Source: Rhea pennata
Lineage: Eukaryota; Chordata; Aves; Rheiformes; Rheidae
NCBI RefSeq assembly: GCF_028389875.1
Contig: NC_084670.1
Coordinates: 37,909,333 to 37,973,332, forward strand
Length of the DNA stretch: 64,000 nt
Direction: 5' to 3'
Part shown: positions 31,963-44,352 of the stretch, one piece after another
How the letters are laid out: each line of letters begins with the position of its first letter
Position numbering within the stretch: the stretch's first letter is position 1
Position numbers and translations under genes: made by a program
The notes under the pieces: model-generated
The model's input: the letters and a program-made list of their open reading frames with translations, nothing else
Told to the model about the DNA's origin: nothing
The model's database searches: none

Positions 31963-32040
31963 CACGTGCCTACACTTGAATGTGACGTGATATTCACGTG
32001 CCTATCGTGACGCACATTCTCGTCACATTCCACTGCGTGA
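31963..32040. repeat. Satellite domain junction with one reversed monomer
   Basis: The regular monomer rhythm breaks here. GAATGTGACGTGATA at 31,978-31,992 is the reverse complement of a normal satellite monomer. It is flanked by two direct copies of CACGTGCCTA (31,963-31,972 and 31,995-32,004). The homogenised zone lies upstream. Downstream monomers belong to a different, less ordered population. Confidence 0.7.
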
Positions 32041-34184
32041 CATTCTATCTCGACACATTCTATAGCGTCACATTCTATCACATCATAATCTGTCGCATCA
32101 CAGATATTCTATCCTGTCACATTCTATCCGTCACATTCTGTGACGTCACAAACGTTCTATCGCACCACATTCTATGCCGTCACAAACATTCTATCGCGTC
32201 ACAAAAAATTCTATCGCGTCACATTCTCTCGCATCGCATTCTATCGCGTCACAAACATTCTGTCACGTGACATTCTATCACGTCACAAACATTCTATCGT
32301 GTCACAGGCGTTCTATCTTGTCAGAAATATTCTGTCGCATCACAAACATTCTATAACGCCACATTCTATCGCATTACATTCAGTTGCGTCACAAACATTC
32401 AATCGCGTAACATTCTATGTCACATTCTATCGCGTCACAAAAATTCAGTCACATCACAAACATTCTATCGCATCAATAAATATTCTATCGCGTCACATTC
32501 TATGCCGTCACAAACATTCTATTACGTCACATTCTATCTCGACACATTCTATCGCGTCACAAACATTCTATCACGTGAAAAACATTCTATCGCGTCACAT
32601 TCTGTCGCCTCACTTTCTGTCACATCACAGGCATTCTATCGCCTCACAAACATTCTATCGCGTGACAATCTATGCATCACAAATATTCTGTCACGTCAAA
32701 TTCTATGGCCTCACATTCCATCGCGTCACAAACATTCTATCGCGTCACATTCTATCGCGTCACATTCTATTACGTGACATTCTACCTGGTCACATTCTAT
32801 GGCGTCATATTCTATCGCGTCACAAACATTCTATAGCGTCACATTCTATCTCATTAGAAACATTCTATCGCGTCACAAACATTCTATCACGTCACATTCT
32901 CACACGTCAAAAACATTCTATCGCGTCACATTCTCTGGCGTCATATTCTATCGCATCACAAGCATTGTGTTGAGTCACATTCTATCGCGTAAAAACCATT
33001 CTATCGTGTCACAATATATGCATCACAAACATTCTATCGCGTCACATTCTATCGTGTCACAAACATTCTATCGCGTCACAAACATTCTATCACGTCAATA
33101 AATATTCTATTGCGTCACATTCTATGGCGTCAAATTCTATCGCGTCATAAACATTCTATCGCATCACATTCTATGCCGTCACAAATATTCTATCACGTCA
33201 CATTCTATCGCGTCACATTCTATGCCGTCACAAACATTCTATCGCGTCACATTCTATCGCATCACAAACATTCTATCGCGTCACAATCTATGCCATCACA
33301 AACACTCTTTCGCGTCACATTCTATCTCGTAACATTCTATCGCATCACAAACATTCTATCGCGTCACATTCTGTTGCGTCACAAACATTCTATCGCGTCA
33401 CATTCTATCGCGTCACATTCTATCGCGTCACATTCTATCACGTCACATTCTAACATGTCAAAAACATTCTATCGCGTCACATTCTCTGGCGTCACATTCT
33501 ATCGCATCACAAGCATTGTATTGAGTCACATTCTATCGCGTAAAAACCATCGCGTCACAATCTCTGCATCACAAACATTCTATCGCGTCACATTCTATGC
33601 TGTCACAAACACTCTATCGCATCACATTGTATGCCATCACAAGCATTCTATCGCGTCACATTCTATCGCGTCACAAACATTCTATGGCGTCACATTCTAT
33701 GCCGTCACAAATATTCTATCGCATCACATTCTATCGCATCACATTCTATCGCATCACAAACACTGTATTACGTCACATTCTATCGCATGACATTCTGTTG
33801 CGACACTAACATTCTATCGCGTTACATTCTATCGCGTCACGTTCTATCGCGTCACGTTCTATCGTGTCACGTTCTATTGCGTTACATTCTATCGCGTCAC
33901 AAACATTCTATTGCGTCACAATCTATGCCATCACAAACATTCTATCGTGTCACATTCTATTGCATTACATTCTATCGTGTCACATTCTATCGCGTCACAA
34001 ACATTCTATCACGTCACAATCTATTTGCTCACAAAAAATTTATCACGTCACATTCTATCGTGTCACATTCTATCGCGTCACAACCATTCTGTCACGTCAC
34101 AATCTATTGCCTAACAAACATTTTATTGCGTAACATTCTATCGCATCACGAACATTCTATCCCGTCATATTCTATCCCATCACA
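32041..34184 (+). repeat. Disordered satellite segment
   Basis: Satellite monomers continue but with many unusual variants (for example 32,060-32,420) and no clear long-period match to the zone on either side until about 33,450, where monomer strings resembling both neighbours reappear. Confidence 0.6.
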
Positions 34185-37162
34185 AACATTCTATCGCGTC
34201 ACAAACATTCTATCACGTCAATAAATATTCTATCGCGTCACATTCTATGGCGTCACATTCTATCGCGTCATAAACATTCTATCGCGTCACATTCTATGCC
34301 GTCACAAATATTCTATCACGTAACATTCTATCGCGTCACATTCTATTGCGTTACATTCTATCGTGTCACATTCTATCGCATCACAAACATTCTATTGCGT
34401 CACAATCTATGCCATCACAAACATTCTATCGCGTCACATTCTATGCATCACAAACATTCTATCACGTCACATTCTATCGCGTCACAAACATTCTATCGCG
34501 TCACATTCTATCGCGTCACAAACATTCTATCGCCTCACATTCTGTCGCGTCACATTCTATTGCGTTACAATCTATCGTGTCAAATTCTATCGCGCCACAA
34601 ACATTCTATCGTGTCACAATCTCTGCATCACAAACATTCTGTCGCGTCACAATCTATTGCCTAACAAACATTTTATCGCGTCACATTCTATCGCGTCACG
34701 AACATTCTATCCCGTCACATTCTATCTCATCACAAACATTCTATCGCGTCACAAACATTCTATCACGTCTATAAATATTCTATCGCATCACATTCTATGG
34801 CGTCAGAAACATTCCATCGGGTCACAATCCATACATCACAAACATTCTATTGTGTCACATTCTTTCGCGTCACATTCTATCTCGTCACAAAAATTCTATC
34901 GCGTCACAAAGATTTTATTTTCTCAAATTCTATTGCACACATTCTATCGCGTCACATTCTATGCCGTCAGAAAAATTTTAGCGCATCACACTCTATCGCG
35001 TTGAATTTTATAGCGTCAGAAACATTCTATCGCATCACATTCTATTGCATCACAAACATTCTTTCGCGTCACATTTTATTGCGTCAAATTCTTTCGTGTC
35101 ACATTCTTTTGCGTCACATTCTATCGCGTCACATTCTATAGCGTCACGAATATTCTGTCACGTCACATTCTATCGCGTCACAAACATTCTATCGCATCAC
35201 ATTCTATCGCTTACATTCTATCGCGTCACAAACATTCTACCGTGTCTTATTCTATGCCATCACAAATGTTCTATCGCGTCACATTCTATTGCGTCACATT
35301 CTATCCTGGCACAAACATTCTATCGCATCACATTCTATCCTGTCACATTCTGTCGCATCAGAAACATTCTATTGTGTCACATCCTGTCACGTCACAAAGA
35401 TTCCATTGCGTCACAATCTATGCATCACAAAAATTCTATGGCGTCACATTCTATCGCGTTACATTCTATCATATCACAAACATTGTATCGCTTCACATTC
35501 TGTGGCATCACATTCTGTTGCGTCACAAACATTCTATTACGTCACATTCTATCGCGTCACATTCTATCGCGTCACGAACATTCTATCGCGTCACATTCTG
35601 TCGCGTCACAAAAATGCTATCGCGTCTCATTATATGTCGTCACAAACATGCTATCATTTCGCATTCTATCACGTTAAAAACATTCTATCGCGTCACATTC
35701 TGTGGCGTCACTTTCTATCACATCACAAGTATTCTATTGCGTGACATTCTATTTTGTCACAAACATTCTATCACGTAACAATCTATGCATCACAAACATT
35801 CTATCGCATCACATTCTATCGCGTCACATTCTATGCCGTCACATATTATTGTATCCGATACATTCTATTGCTTCACATTCCATCGCGTCACATTCTACCG
35901 CGTGACATTCTATCCTGTCACAAATATTCTATAGCGTCACATTCTATTGCATCACAAACATTCTATAACGTCACATTCTATCACATCAAAAACATTCTAT
36001 CGCGTCACATTCTGTGGCGTCACTTTATATCACATCAGGAGGATTCTATTGCGTGACATTCTAAAGCGTCACAAATATTTTATCGCTTCACATTATATGG
36101 AATCACATTCTGTCGCGTCACAAACATTATATTACGTCACATTCTATCGCATCACATTCTACCACATCACAGATATTCTATCCCATCACATTCTATCGTG
36201 TCACAAACATTCTATCGCTTCACATTTTATGGCATCACATTACGTCGCGTCACATTCTATCACGTCAAAAACACTCTGTCGCGTCACATTCTGTGGCGTC
36301 ACAAACATTATAACGCGTCACATTCTATCACATCAAAAGCTCTCTATCACGTGACATTCTGTGGCGTCACTTTCTATCACATCAGAAGCATTCTATTGCG
36401 TCACATTTTATCGCGTCACAAACATTCTATCGTATCACAATCTATGCATCACAAACATTCTATCGCGTCACATTCTTTCGCGTCACATTCTATCGCATCA
36501 CAAGCATTCTACTGCCTCACATTCTGTTGCATCACAAACATCCTATCGGGTCACATTCTATGTCGTCACAAACATTCTATCGCGTCACATTATTGCGTCA
36601 CATTCTATCGCGTCACAAACATTCTATTGCGTCACATTCTATCACGTCAAAAACATTCTATCGCCTCACATTCTGTGGCGTCATTTTCTGTCATATCACA
36701 AGCATTCTATTGCGTAACATTCTATCGCGTCAGAAATATTCTATAGCGTCACAATCTATGCATCACAAACATTCTACCGCATCACATTCTTTCGAGTCAC
36801 ATTCTATCGCATCACAAACATTATATCGCGTCACAATATATCACGTCACATTCTATTGTGTCACAAATATTGTATCGCATCACATTCTATCGCGTCACAT
36901 TCTATCGCGTCACAAACATTCTATCGCGTCACAATCTATGCCATCACAAACATTCTATCGCGTCACATTCTATGCCATCACAAACATTCTATCGCGTCAC
37001 ATTGTATCGCGTCACATTCTATCGCGTAACAAACATTCTGTCGCATCACATTCTATGCCATCACAAACATTTTTTCGAGTCACAATCTATGCATCACAAA
37101 CGTTCTACTGCGTCACAATCTATCGCGTTACATTCTATCGCATCACAAGCATTCCATTGCGT
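34185..37162 (+). repeat. 2,978-bp tandem duplication, copy 1
   Basis: Every landmark I compared repeats 2,978 bp downstream: 34,211 and 37,189, 34,797 and 37,775, 36,527 and 39,505. The stretches compared by eye are identical, including rare variants such as GGGTCACAATCCATACATC. The upstream boundary is where TCACAAACATTC gives way to the shared ACATTCTATCGCGTCAC. Confidence 0.9.
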
Positions 37163-40149
37163 GACATTCTATCGCGTCACAAACATTCTATCACGTCAAT
37201 AAATATTCTATCGCGTCACATTCTATGGCGTCACATTCTATCGCGTCATAAACATTCTATCGCGTCACATTCTATGCCGTCACAAATATTCTATCACGTA
37301 ACATTCTATCGCGTCACATTCTATTGCGTTACATTCTATCGTGTCACATTCTATCGCATCACAAACATTCTATTGCGTCACAATCTATGCCATCACAAAC
37401 ATTCTATCGCGTCACATTCTATGCATCACAAACATTCTATCACGTCACATTCTATCGCGTCACAAACATTCTATCGCGTCACATTCTATCGCGTCACAAA
37501 CATTCTATCGCCTCACATTCTGTCGCGTCACATTCTATTGCGTTACAATCTATCGTGTCAAATTCTATCGCGCCACAAACATTCTATCGTGTCACAATCT
37601 CTGCATCACAAACATTCTGTCGCGTCACAATCTATTGCCTAACAAACATTTTATCGCGTCACATTCTATCGCGTCACGAACATTCTATCCCGTCACATTC
37701 TATCTCATCACAAACATTCTATCGCGTCACAAACATTCTATCACGTCTATAAATATTCTATCGCATCACATTCTATGGCGTCAGAAACATTCCATCGGGT
37801 CACAATCCATACATCACAAACATTCTATTGTGTCACATTCTTTCGCGTCACATTCTATCTCGTCACAAAAATTCTATCGCGTCACAAAGATTTTATTTTC
37901 TCAAATTCTATTGCACACATTCTATCGCGTCACATTCTATGCCGTCAGAAAAATTTTAGCGCATCACACTCTATCGCGTTGAATTTTATAGCGTCAGAAA
38001 CATTCTATCGCATCACATTCTATTGCATCACAAACATTCTTTCGCGTCACATTTTATTGCGTCAAATTCTTTCGTGTCACATTCTTTTGCGTCACATTCT
38101 ATCGCGTCACATTCTATAGCGTCACGAATATTCTGTCACGTCACATTCTATCGCGTCACAAACATTCTATCGCATCACATTCTATCGCTTACATTCTATC
38201 GCGTCACAAACATTCTACCGTGTCTTATTCTATGCCATCACAAATGTTCTATCGCGTCACATTCTATTGCGTCACATTCTATCCTGGCACAAACATTCTA
38301 TCGCATCACATTCTATCCTGTCACATTCTGTCGCATCAGAAACATTCTATTGTGTCACATCCTGTCACGTCACAAAGATTCCATTGCGTCACAATCTATG
38401 CATCACAAAAATTCTATGGCGTCACATTCTATCGCGTTACATTCTATCATATCACAAACATTGTATCGCTTCACATTCTGTGGCATCACATTCTGTTGCG
38501 TCACAAACATTCTATTACGTCACATTCTATCGCGTCACATTCTATCGCGTCACGAACATTCTATCGCGTCACATTCTGTCGCGTCACAAAAATGCTATCG
38601 CGTCTCATTATATGTCGTCACAAACATGCTATCATTTCGCATTCTATCACGTTAAAAACATTCTATCGCGTCACATTCTGTGGCGTCACTTTCTATCACA
38701 TCACAAGTATTCTATTGCGTGACATTCTATTTTGTCACAAACATTCTATCACGTAACAATCTATGCATCACAAACATTCTATCGCATCACATTCTATCGC
38801 GTCACATTCTATGCCGTCACATATTATTGTATCCGATACATTCTATTGCTTCACATTCCATCGCGTCACATTCTACCGCGTGACATTCTATCCTGTCACA
38901 AATATTCTATAGCGTCACATTCTATTGCATCACAAACATTCTATAACGTCACATTCTATCACATCAAAAACATTCTATCGCGTCACATTCTGTGGCGTCA
39001 CTTTATATCACATCAGGAGGATTCTATTGCGTGACATTCTAAAGCGTCACAAATATTTTATCGCTTCACATTATATGGAATCACATTCTGTCGCGTCACA
39101 AACATTATATTACGTCACATTCTATCGCATCACATTCTACCACATCACAGATATTCTATCCCATCACATTCTATCGTGTCACAAACATTCTATCGCTTCA
39201 CATTTTATGGCATCACATTACGTCGCGTCACATTCTATCACGTCAAAAACACTCTGTCGCGTCACATTCTGTGGCGTCACAAACATTATAACGCGTCACA
39301 TTCTATCACATCAAAAGCTCTCTATCACGTGACATTCTGTGGCGTCACTTTCTATCACATCAGAAGCATTCTATTGCGTCACATTTTATCGCGTCACAAA
39401 CATTCTATCGTATCACAATCTATGCATCACAAACATTCTATCGCGTCACATTCTTTCGCGTCACATTCTATCGCATCACAAGCATTCTACTGCCTCACAT
39501 TCTGTTGCATCACAAACATCCTATCGGGTCACATTCTATGTCGTCACAAACATTCTATCGCGTCACATTATTGCGTCACATTCTATCGCGTCACAAACAT
39601 TCTATTGCGTCACATTCTATCACGTCAAAAACATTCTATCGCCTCACATTCTGTGGCGTCATTTTCTGTCATATCACAAGCATTCTATTGCGTAACATTC
39701 TATCGCGTCAGAAATATTCTATAGCGTCACAATCTATGCATCACAAACATTCTACCGCATCACATTCTTTCGAGTCACATTCTATCGCATCACAAACATT
39801 ATATCGCGTCACAATATATCACGTCACATTCTATTGTGTCACAAATATTGTATCGCATCACATTCTATCGCGTCACATTCTATCGCGTCACAAACATTCT
39901 ATCGCGTCACAATCTATGCCATCACAAACATTCTATCGCGTCACATTCTATGCCATCACAAACATTCTATCGCGTCACATTGTATCGCGTCACATTCTAT
40001 CGCGTAACAAACATTCTGTCGCATCACATTCTATGCCATCACAAACATTTTTTCGAGTCACAATCTATGCATCACAAACGTTCTACTGCGTCACAATCTA
40101 TCGCGTTACATTCTATCGCATCACAAGCATTCCATTGCGTGACATTCTA
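37163..40149 (+). repeat. 2,978-bp tandem duplication, copy 2
   Basis: Second copy of the preceding block. Matching ends near 40,149, where GACATTCTA is followed by CTGCG instead of TCGCG. The apparent identity implies either a recent tandem duplication or an assembly duplication. Confidence 0.9.
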
Positions 40150-42392
40150 CTGCGTCACAAACATTCTATCGCGGCACATTCTGTGACGTCATTTTCTATC
40201 AAAACACAAGCATTCTATTGCGTGACATTCTATCACGTAACAAACATTCTATCGAGTCACAATCTATGCATCACAAACATTCTCTCGCATCACATTCTTT
40301 CGCGTTACATTCTATCGCGTCACGAATATTCTGTCATGTCACATTCTATGCCGTCACAAACATTCTATCGCGTCACATTCTATCGAGTCACAATCTATGC
40401 ATCACAAACATTCTATCGCATCATATTCTATCGCGTCACACTCTATCGCATCACAGACATTCTATCACGTCATAATCTATAGCGTCACATTGTATTGCAA
40501 CACAAAGTTTGTATCGTATCACATTCTATCGCGTCACATTCTATCGCATCACGAACGTTCTATTGCGTCACATTCTATGCCATCATAAACATTCTATTGC
40601 GTCACATTCTATCGCATCACATTCTATCACGTCAAAACATTATGTCGCGTCACATTCTCTGCTGTCACAAACATTCTATCGCGTCACACTCTATCGCGTT
40701 GCGTTCTACGGCCTCACAAACATTCTACCGCGTCACATTCTATCGTGTCATATTCTATCGCCTCACAAACATTCTATCGCGTCACATTCTATGCCGTCAC
40801 AAACATTCTATCGCTTCACATTCTATGCTGTAACAAACATTCTATCGCGTCATATTCTATCGTATCACATTCTATCGCATCACAAACATTCTATGGCGTC
40901 ACATTCTATCTCGTCACAAACATTATTTCACTTTACAAACACTCTATCGCGTCACATTTTATCGCGTCACATTTTATGCCGTCACAAACTTTCTATCGCA
41001 TCACAATATATTGCGTCACATTCTATCGCATCACAAACATTCTATCACTTCACATTCTGTTGCGTCACAAGCATTCTATCGCGTCACAATCTATCGCGTC
41101 ACAAACATTCTATCGTGTCATATACTATCACGTCACATTCTAGCACATCACAAACATTCTAGTGCGACACATTCTATAGCGTCGCATTCCATCGCGTCAC
41201 AAACATTCTAACGCATCACGTTCTATCGCGTCACATTCTATCACGTCAAACATTCTATCACATCAGAAAGATTCTATTGCGTCACGTTCTATCGTGTCAC
41301 ATTCTATCGCGTCAGAAACATTCTATAGCGTCACCTTCTATCGCTTCACAAACATTGTAGCGTCTCACATTCTATCGCGTCGCATTCTATCGCGTCACAA
41401 ACATTCTATCGCTTCACAAACATTCCATTGCGTCACTTTCTATCGCGTCACATCCTATCACATCACAAACATTAATATCACTTCACATTCTATCGTGTCA
41501 CATTGTATCGCATTACATTCTATTGCATCACAAACATTCTATCGCGTCGCATTCTACTGCGTAATATTCTATCACGTAACCAACATCCTATCGCGTCACA
41601 TCCTATCGCGTCACAAACATTCTATCACTTCATATTCTATTGCATCACATCCTATCGCATCACAAACATTCTATCACTTCATATTCTATTGCATCACATT
41701 CTATCGCGTCACAAACATTCTATCACTTCATATTGTATTGTACCGCATTCTATCGCGTCAGATTCTATCGTATCACATTCTATCATGTCATATTCTATCA
41801 CTTCAAAAACATTTTATAGCGTCAAATTCTGTCATGTGATAAACATTCTATCGCGTCACATTCTATCGCGTCACACAAATTCTATCGTGTCACAGTGTAC
41901 CGCATCACATTCTATTATGTCACAAATGTTGTATCGCATCACATTCTATCGCGTCACAAACATTCTGTTGTGTAACATTCTATTGCATCACAAACATTCT
42001 ATCGTGTCACAAACATTCTACGCGTCACATTCTATCGCATCACAAACATTCTATTGCGTCACATTCTATCGTGTAACATTCTATATCATCACAAACATTC
42101 TATCGCGTCACATTCTATCACCTCAAATTCAACATGCTATTGTGTCACATTCTATCGCATTACAAACATTCTATCACATCACATTCTATTGCGTCACATT
42201 CTATCGTGTCACAAACATTCTATCGCTTCACATTGTATCTCGTCACATTCAATCACATCACAAACATTCTATAGTGTCACATTCTATCTCATTACAAACA
42301 TTCTATCAAGTCACATTCTATCGCGTCACATTCTATTGTGTCACAAATATTCTATTGCTTCACATTCTATCGCATCCATTCTGTCACGTCAG
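40150..42392 (+). repeat. Diverged satellite tail
   Basis: The last 2.2 kb still consists of monomers, but with more indels and odd variants (for example GTAGCGTCTCAC near 41,350 and AACATTAATATCAC near 41,470). I see no long-period copy elsewhere. Decay toward an array edge is typical where unequal exchange no longer homogenises copies. The last recognisable monomer ends near 42,392. Confidence 0.75.
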
Positions 42393-42883
42393 ATATCGCA
42401 TTTAACCAAGCTAAGCCTCCAAGCAGAAAGGGCTCATTTTTCCATTGAATTCCAGAGAAGTGGAACATTCCCTGCCTGCTCACATGTTAGCTTATAATCT
42501 AGAGATATGCAATGCTGAGGGAGATGTCTTCCAGCTCTGGGTCCAAAAGCAGAATGGATCCCCCCGAGGCATTCGCTTGGAAGGAATTTGTATGTCATCC
42601 CAAATTTATTCCTTCCAGATTCTCCGAGAAAGAAAACTTCTCAACAGTTCATTCGTGTAGGACAACCATGCTCTTTATTATCAAAAGAAAGTTAACACAT
42701 GATCTTTTTACCTTTCTTTTTCTAAAATAAGAGCATTTCTTTCCACAGAGCTTTCCCTTTCCTCCCATTAGCACTTCACAGGCAGTCTCAAGGCCACACA
42801 CTTCTAAAGAGGTCCTGCAGTAGGCAGCGCTTTGCTTTGTACAAGTTGGAAGTTGTCTGTGACCATTTCAACTGGCATGACCT

Positions 42884-43852
42884 CTAGGTACCACCCAAAT
42901 CTTTCCTGAGTGCTTTCCTCAGGGCCTTCCTGAGCTCCTTGCTCTGCAGACTGTAGGTGAGGAGATTGACCAGGGGCGTGAGGACAGGGTAGGAAGAAGG
43001 AGAACACCTTGTTGAGCTGTCTGAGTCTGGGGGTTCTGGGCAGCATGTGGACAATGATGAGGGAGCCATAGAAAACAGTGACGACAGTGAGGTTCGAGGA
43101 GCAGGTGGAGAAGGCCTTCTGCCTGCCCATGCTGGAGGGGATCCTCAGGATGGCAATTATGATGGACACGTAGGAGGCCAGCGTGATCAGGAAGGGGAAG
43201 ACTGAATCCAGGAGAGTCAGGATGAAAGTTACTATTTTAACTACACTGGTGTCAGTGCACGCGAGCTCCAGCAAAGGAGTAAAATCAGAGAAGAAGTTGT
43301 CAGTTGCAGCAGGGCCACAGAACTTTAACCTTGATGAGAAGACAGTGGCTATAATAGAAAACACCAAATTCCTGGCCCAGACCCAGCTGCCATCAGGAGA
43401 CAAACCTTCCAGGTCCTGAGGCTTGCATAGAGCAGGGGCTGGCGTATGGCCAAGTACCGATCATAGGACATGGATGCCAGCAGGAAACACTCACTAGCTG
43501 CAAAATGAATGAGAAAATAGAGCTGAGTCATATAGCCCTGAGCAGAGATAGTCCTGTCTCCAGTCAGGAAGCTGGCCAACAGCTGGGGCAGGATGGTGGA
43601 GCTGCAGCAGGTTGATTGCCTGATTGCCAAAGGACAGCTTGCCCAAGAAGAATTACATGGATGCTGGTCCATTACATGCAGATGCCGGTCTGCCACCACC
43701 AGCACAACAATGAGGCTGTTCCCAACCACGGTCACCGAGTAGATCAGGAGCAAGAGGAGGAAGAGTGGTGTATGGAGTGAGGGGATGTTCCCCATTCCCA
43801 GCAGGAGGAACTCACTTGATGATGTGCAGTTATTCCCTTTCTCTTTCTCCAT
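42884..43852 (-). pseudogene. Olfactory receptor pseudogene, OR11A1-like (copy 1)
   Basis: A dead class II olfactory receptor, a seven-helix odorant GPCR of sensory neurons. It starts MEKEKGNNCTSSSEFLLLG at 43,852 and shows TM1, the helix-3 end as MSYDRYLAIRQPL (the usual Cys after AI is Arg), the loop LKFCGPAATDNFFSDF and the helix-6 motif KAFSTCSSNLTVVT. The LRFCGP-like loop and DRYLAI resemble the OR11A1 group. Helix 7 reads NLLTYSLQSKEL and has lost the Pro of NPxxY. Lesions are scrambled sequence with compensating indels after HLHVM in the TM2 region, a frameshift after CLLMAAGS near 43,390, and a one-base insertion in helix 7 near 43,010. The second lesion is shared with the copy at 51,715. 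It sits in the left inverted arm, 2.5 kb or less from the satellite edge. Confidence 0.9.
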
Positions 43853-44352
43853 ACGATGTATGTGTACAACATCGACAAGGGTGACTATGAACTGCTTGAC
43901 ACCTTCTGTGCTCTTCAGCCATGTTTCCTAGGGCCACACCTCAGTCTACCATGTCTCTATTCTTTCCCTCACATAATAGAGCAGAACTGTGAGGAAAGAA
44001 CTGAGTCTAAGGAAATGCCAGGCCAAAAATCTGGGCATCTGAGGGAAAGAGTAAGTATGTGCGTGAGAGCTCACAGCACAGGTCTGGAAAAGCCAAGTGG
44101 CGGTGACCCTGCTGAGGTGCCAAAGATCCCAAGCCCTGAGCTGCAGGGCTGGATTCGGCCTCCTTTACTTGTGGTGTGGACTCCTGACATATTGCACAGA
44201 GTAAAATGAATTTCTGTGGGAGAAGTGGAGAAAGAAAGTAGAAATTAATCAAAAGGGGAGATTCGGGTCAGGAGTCTCAGCACTAAACATCTCTAACTAT
44301 AGGTACATTTACCACTTCTCTGGAAAGGCCATTTCTTCCATGACCAGCAGCA

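Larger units (their letters stand above)
1..42392 (+). repeat. Satellite array of 14- to 20-bp monomers, single orientation
   Basis: The whole stretch is built from variants of one short motif. The commonest monomers are TCACATTCTATCGCG (15 bp) and TCACAAACATTCTATCGCG (19 bp, the same with a 4-bp CAAA-type insertion). Less common are TCAATAAATATTCTATCGCG (20 bp) and TCACAATCTATGCA (14 bp). At a mean near 17 bp this is on the order of 2,500 monomers (estimate). All read the same way on the plus strand except one reversed monomer near 31,980. The 15-mer has no stop codon in any plus frame, so the array gives long meaningless plus-strand ORFs, whereas the minus strand is full of stops. I do not recognise the motif as a named avian satellite. 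The array continues off the left edge of the window. Confidence 0.97.

Noticed and set aside
1-42392. Very long plus-strand ORFs in all three frames
   Set aside because: They are a by-product of a stop-free 15-bp monomer. Frames rotate at each 19-mer, sequence is pure monomer translation, and no start context, domain or composition of a real protein is present.
1-42392. CRISPR-like array of short repeats
   Set aside because: There are no unique spacers of regular length, no cas genes, and the setting is vertebrate. Monomers abut one another directly.
1-42392. Telomeric or CENP-B-box centromeric repeat
   Set aside because: No TTAGGG runs and no CENP-B box were seen. Centromere function cannot be judged from sequence alone.
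42884-43852. Functional olfactory receptor
   Set aside because: At least two unrepaired frameshifts, a scrambled TM2 region and loss of conserved Cys and Pro residues.
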